Shown: piece by piece, positions 5,742-8,729 of the stretch
How the letters are laid out: the number at the start of each line of letters is the position of its first letter
Numbering within the stretch: position 1 is the first letter of the stretch
NCBI GenBank assembly: GCA_947494085.1
Contig: CANLTP010000033.1
Coordinates: 1-8,729, forward strand
Direction of reading: 5' to 3'
DNA from: Actinomycetota bacterium
GTDB taxonomy: Bacteria > Actinomycetota > Actinomycetes > Nanopelagicales > Nanopelagicaceae
Length of the DNA: 8,729 bases
Made by a program: the position numbers and the translations under genes
The notes under the pieces: model-generated
What the model saw: only the letters and a program-made list of their open reading frames with translations
Databases searched by the model: none
Told to the model about the DNA's origin: nothing

Positions 5742-7409
5742 ATGGCTGAGTTCATTTACACGATGAAAAAGGCGCGAAAAGCGCATGGTGACAAGGTAAT
5801 TCTTGATGATGTGACCCTGATGTTTTTACCGGGGGCAAAGATCGGTGTTGTTGGTCCTAACGGATCAGGTAAATCAACGGTCCTACAAATTATGGCCGGT
5901 CTGCAACAACCATCAAATGGTGAAGCATTCTTATCACCGGGCTACACCGTCGGAATTTTGTTGCAAGAGCCACCACTTGATGAAACTAAAAATGTTTTGG
6001 AAAATGTTCAAGAGGGTGTTGCTGAAACTATCGCGCTCCTTGCTCGCTTTAATCAGATCAGTGATGAGATGGCTAACCCAGATGCTGACTACGACAAGTT
6101 GTTGGCTGAGATGGGAACGTTGCAAGAACAATTGGATCACCGAAATGCTTGGGATTTAGATTCCCAACTTGAACAAGCGATGGATGCACTTCGCTGTCCA
6201 CCAGGTGATGCCGATGTAACAGTTCTCTCTGGCGGAGAACGTCGTCGAGTTGCACTCTGTAAGTTGTTATTACAACAACCAGATTTACTGTTACTTGACG
6301 AACCAACGAACCACTTGGACGCGGAATCAGTTCTCTGGCTCGAGCAACATTTAAGTAAATATCCCGGCACTGTTGTAGCAATTACGCACGATAGATATTT
6401 CTTGGACAACGTTGCGCAGTGGATTTTGGAATTAGACCGCGGTCGCGCATTTCCTTATGAAGGAAATTACTCGACATATTTGGATACAAAATCAACGCGT
6501 TTAAAGATTGAAGGCCAGAAAGATGCCAAGCGCGCAAAGCGCCTGACCGAAGAACTTGAATGGGTTCGGATGAATGCAAAGGGCCGCCAAGTTAAATCAA
6601 AGGCACGTTTAGCCCGATACGAAGAGATGGCTTCTGAAGCCGAGAAGACTCGTAAATTAGATTTCGAAGAGATTCAAATTCCAATGGGTCCACGACTTGG
6701 AAATGTTGTTGTCGAAGTTGAACACTTGAAGAAGGGCTTTGGAGATCGCTTGCTGATTGATGATCTCTCATTTACCTTGCCACGTAACGGAATTGTTGGA
6801 GTTATCGGGCCAAACGGTGCCGGTAAGACCACGTTGTTTAAAACAATTCTGGGTATGGAGCAACCAGATAGCGGCACTGTAAAGATTGGTGAAACTGTAA
6901 AGATTTCATATGTAGACCAGTCTCGTGGCGGTATCGATCCTAAGAAGAGTTTGTGGGAAGTTGTTTCAGATGGTTTGGATTACATAAAAGTTGGCCAGGT
7001 AGAAATGCCATCTCGCGCTTATGTTTCAGCATTTGGATTTAAAGGCCCAGATCAGCAGAAAGCTGCCGGAGTTTTATCTGGTGGTGAGCGAAACCGCTTG
7101 AACCTTGCACTTACTTTAAAAATGGGTGGAAATCTTTTACTTCTAGATGAGCCAACAAACGACCTTGATGTTGAAACACTTGGCTCACTTGAAAACGCGC
7201 TTCTTGAATTTCCTGGTTGCGCAGTAGTTATTTCTCACGATCGTTGGTTCCTGGACCGCGTTGCAACACACATCTTGGCTTATGAAGGTGATTCGCAGTG
7301 GTTCTGGTTTGAAGGAAACTTTGAATCTTACGAAGAGAACAAAGTTGCAAGATTGGGTATCGAAGCCTCTCGTCCACATCGCGTTACTTACCGAAAGCTC
7401 ACTCGTTAA
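5742..7409 (+). CDS. ettA: Energy-dependent translational throttle EttA (ABC-F ATPase)
   Basis: Cytoplasmic ABC-F protein that binds the ribosomal E site and gates the first elongation steps according to ATP/ADP. It has 555 residues, the size of Escherichia coli EttA. Domain 1 has Walker A GPNGSGKST (38-46), an arm insertion (about 94-136), signature LSGGERRR (162-169), Walker B LLLLDEP with catalytic E187, and H216. The linker (about 243-320) is charged and helical, with KGRQVKSKARLARYEE typical of ABC-F proteins. Domain 2 has Walker A GPNGAGKTT (356-364), signature LSGGERNR (445-452), Walker B with E470, and H499. There are no membrane segments, which excludes a transporter. Its stop overlaps the next start (TAATG). 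Confidence 0.96.
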   Translation: MAEFIYTMKKARKAHGDKVILDDVTLMFLPGAKIGVVGPNGSGKSTVLQIMAGLQQPSNGEAFLSPGYTVGILLQEPPLDETKNVLENVQEGVAETIALLARFNQISDEMANPDADYDKLLAEMGTLQEQLDHRNAWDLDSQLEQAMDALRCPPGDADVTVLSGGERRRVALCKLLLQQPDLLLLDEPTNHLDAESVLWLEQHLSKYPGTVVAITHDRYFLDNVAQWILELDRGRAFPYEGNYSTYLDTKSTRLKIEGQKDAKRAKRLTEELEWVRMNAKGRQVKSKARLARYEEMASEAEKTRKLDFEEIQIPMGPRLGNVVVEVEHLKKGFGDRLLIDDLSFTLPRNGIVGVIGPNGAGKTTLFKTILGMEQPDSGTVKIGETVKISYVDQSRGGIDPKKSLWEVVSDGLDYIKVGQVEMPSRAYVSAFGFKGPDQQKAAGVLSGGERNRLNLALTLKMGGNLLLLDEPTNDLDVETLGSLENALLEFPGCAVVISHDRWFLDRVATHILAYEGDSQWFWFEGNFESYEENKVARLGIEASRPHRVTYRKLTR

Positions 7410-7816
7410 TGCGCCACCACGGAAAGACTTATGTTCGCTGGAATGATCTCGATGCATTCGGCCATATAAATAATGCAAACTACTTAACTTTTATTCAAGA
7501 GGTTCGCGCGGACTTCACCTGGTATTCCAGAATTGCTAAGGGTCTAAAACCGATGTTCTCAGACATGGTTGTTGCAAGGGCTGAGATTGATTATCTCGAA
7601 CCGATCACTGAGGGCGGCTTCGAAATCGATATCGCAGTCTGGGTTTCAAAAATCGGAAATTCTTCATTCGTTCTCGATTATGAATTAACCTCGAAGGCCG
7701 GAGTCCATGCCAAGGCCAGAACAGTTCAAGTTGCAGTTGATATGGAGACGAAGCGTTCTAGAGCAATAAACGAAGAAGAGCGCACGCTACTTACGCAATA
7801 CCTTGAGCATGAGTGA
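7409..7816 (+). CDS. Hotdog-fold acyl-CoA thioesterase (4HBT family)
   Basis: A 135-residue single hotdog domain, the usual size of YbgC/4HBT-type thioesterases that hydrolyse acyl-CoA or related thioesters. The diagnostic motif lies near the N-terminus: RWNDLDAFGHINNANYL (10-26), in which D15 corresponds to the family's catalytic aspartate and GHINN forms the start of the central helix. The rest alternates predicted strands, with typical motifs such as ARAEIDYLEPI and VWVSKIGNSSFVLDYEL. The substrate cannot be told from sequence. Its ATG shares a base with the ettA stop (TAATG), and its end overlaps the globin start by 8 nt, so expression is coupled to both. Similar thioesterase genes lie near ettA in other actinobacteria as far as I recall. 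Confidence 0.9.
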   Translation: MRHHGKTYVRWNDLDAFGHINNANYLTFIQEVRADFTWYSRIAKGLKPMFSDMVVARAEIDYLEPITEGGFEIDIAVWVSKIGNSSFVLDYELTSKAGVHAKARTVQVAVDMETKRSRAINEEERTLLTQYLEHE

Positions 7817-8192
7817 AGCAACTTTCTATGAACGCGCTGGCGGCTCTGCAACATTTAAAGAGCTAACAAAGCGTTTTTACCAAAGGGTTTCAGTAGATCC
7901 AATTTTAAAACCGATGTATCCAGAAGAAGATATGGCTGGCGCCGAGGAACGTCTTGAATTGTTCCTAGAACAATATTGGGGCGGACCTTCAACTTATTCA
8001 GAGCAACGTGGCCATCCAAGGCTTCGAATGCGACATGCAGAATTCCATATTGCTACTCCGGAACATGATGCTTGGCTTCAATGCATGCACGCCGCAGTAA
8101 TCGACTTAGATATTGCGGAAGAACTTAAAGAAGAACTCTGGACCTATTTTCAATATGCAGCGCACTCAATGAAAAATCAGCCAGATAGCTAA
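7809..8192 (+). CDS. glbO: Group II truncated haemoglobin (trHbO)
   Basis: Small cytoplasmic haem protein that binds O2 and may scavenge NO or peroxide. The 127 residues align along their whole length with Mycobacterium tuberculosis GlbO. Key positions by that alignment: Y24 (B10), Y37 (CD1, in MYPEEDMAGAEERL), the FLEQYWGGPSTYSEQRGHPR block (52-71), proximal H76 (F8, in RLRMRHAEF) and W89 (G8, in DAWLQCMH). A Tyr at CD1 together with Trp at G8 is the group II signature. ATG 7809 is preferred; an in-frame TTG two codons earlier is possible. The start overlaps the thioesterase end by 8 nt. The stop TAA interlocks with the stop of the convergent channel gene. Confidence 0.95.
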   Translation: MSEATFYERAGGSATFKELTKRFYQRVSVDPILKPMYPEEDMAGAEERLELFLEQYWGGPSTYSEQRGHPRLRMRHAEFHIATPEHDAWLQCMHAAVIDLDIAEELKEELWTYFQYAAHSMKNQPDS

Positions 8193-8729
8193 TTAGCCTT
8201 AGGTTGAGATTTATTACCAATCTTGAGAATTTCACCATTACGTAAATACCAGAGCGTTCCATCTAAAGATCTGACAGTTGTTATGCGAAGTCCAACTGAT
8301 TCAACAACACCAACAACTTCCATAGTTTCGATTTGATCGCCAACTCCATATTGATCTTCAACCAACATGAACATGCCGGCAAGAACATCTCGTACCAAAG
8401 TTTGTGCTCCGAGTCCGAGTGCAACACCGATAACACCTGCTGATGCAACAAGTGGACCGAGATTAAAACCGAGCTCACTTAAAATCATGGTTAAAGTAAT
8501 CAACCAGATCACAGCGTTGAGCGCAGATTTGAGAACTGATCCTGCAGTGCGTGCACGTTCGCGTTGGCGTTCCATTCCACGTTTTGGACCGGGAACAAAA
8601 TCAGCTTCAGCAATCCGATTTATTGCCCTAGCGACGGCGCGGCCACCGACCTTCTGAAAGACCAGGGCGATGACAAGGATCAAAATTATGTGGAAAGGCG
8701 CACCGATAAACCAGTCATAAATCTCTTGG
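8189..8729 (-). CDS. MscS-family mechanosensitive channel (5' end beyond window), short C-terminus
   Basis: Inner-membrane channel of the small-conductance mechanosensitive type, which releases solutes on hypo-osmotic shock. The frame is open to the right edge; about 179 residues are visible. From the edge inward there is a hydrophobic helix (about 8713-8645), an Arg-rich stretch, a second helix (around 8527-8471), and then the pore helix at 8449-8375 with the Gly/Ala pattern VIGVALGLGAQTLVRDVLAG. After that comes the beta domain (EDQYGVGDQIE, then GVVESVGLRITTVRSLDG and WYLRNGEILKIGNKSQ). The protein stops at PKAN, directly after the beta domain, so the usual C-terminal alpha/beta vestibule domain of about 100 residues is missing. 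The end is convergent with glbO. Confidence 0.93.
   Translation of the reverse strand, partial: QEIYDWFIGAPFHIILILVIALVFQKVGGRAVARAINRIAEADFVPGPKRGMERQRERARTAGSVLKSALNAVIWLITLTMILSELGFNLGPLVASAGVIGVALGLGAQTLVRDVLAGMFMLVEDQYGVGDQIETMEVVGVVESVGLRITTVRSLDGTLWYLRNGEILKIGNKSQPKAN

Noticed and set aside
7803..7808. TTG start two codons upstream for the globin
   Set aside because: ATG 7809 gives a length and N-terminus matching known trHbO proteins; no ribosome binding site favours the TTG.
8189..8729. MscS gene as a pseudogene
   Set aside because: The visible frame is open and motif-perfect through the pore and beta domain; only the C-terminal domain is absent. Called as a short CDS, with truncation noted.
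1..8729. CRISPR array, insertion sequence, prophage or novel defence island
   Set aside because: No spaced palindromic repeats, transposase, integrase or terminal repeats are visible. The toxin-antitoxin pair is the only mobile-type module, and the remaining genes are typical chromosomal ones.

Overview
The window looks like chromosome of a low-GC, streamlined actinobacterium. The freshwater acI group (Nanopelagicales, Planktophila-like) is my best guess. The reasons are an actinobacterial gene set (an Orn-type oligoribonuclease, an EttA / thioesterase / group II truncated haemoglobin cluster, Streptomyces-type PHO boxes), very tight packing with overlapping genes, and base composition that by eye is in the mid-40s percent GC. 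The taxon is an inference; no marker here proves it.

Layout. Positions 1-620 (minus strand) carry a type II toxin-antitoxin pair: a Phd/YefM-family antitoxin and a VapC-like PIN-domain toxin cut by the left edge. Just upstream lies a near-perfect inverted repeat that looks like the autoregulatory operator. Positions 635-1195 (minus) encode oligoribonuclease. Positions 1233-4260 (plus) are a PHO-box-controlled, translationally coupled pstC-pstA-pstB operon, the membrane and ATPase parts of the high-affinity phosphate ABC importer. A second PHO box at 4285-4328 precedes pstS (4404-5549), the phosphate-binding protein, which therefore comes last and probably has its own promoter. A strong bidirectional terminator (5566-5600) separates pstS from a convergent tRNA-Arg(UCU) gene. 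Positions 5742-8192 (plus) are an overlapping ettA / hotdog thioesterase / truncated haemoglobin cluster. From the right edge a minus-strand MscS-family channel gene runs inward and ends with its stop codon interlocked with that of the globin.

How the genes work together. Under phosphate starvation a PhoR-PhoP-type regulator encoded elsewhere should bind both PHO boxes and induce PstS (extracytoplasmic phosphate capture), PstC/PstA (channel) and PstB (ATPase). The EttA cluster links ribosome energy sensing, a CoA-thioester hydrolase and an oxygen-binding haem protein by tight coupling; no common pathway is evident.

There is no CRISPR array, insertion sequence, prophage or clearly new multi-gene system. 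The most interesting points are the two 11-nt-periodic PHO boxes, a PstS with a signal peptidase I-type signal (no lipobox) and an internal insertion, an MscS that lacks the usual C-terminal domain, the VapBC operator with a TTG-started toxin, and a recurring -10-to-start spacing that suggests leaderless transcripts.
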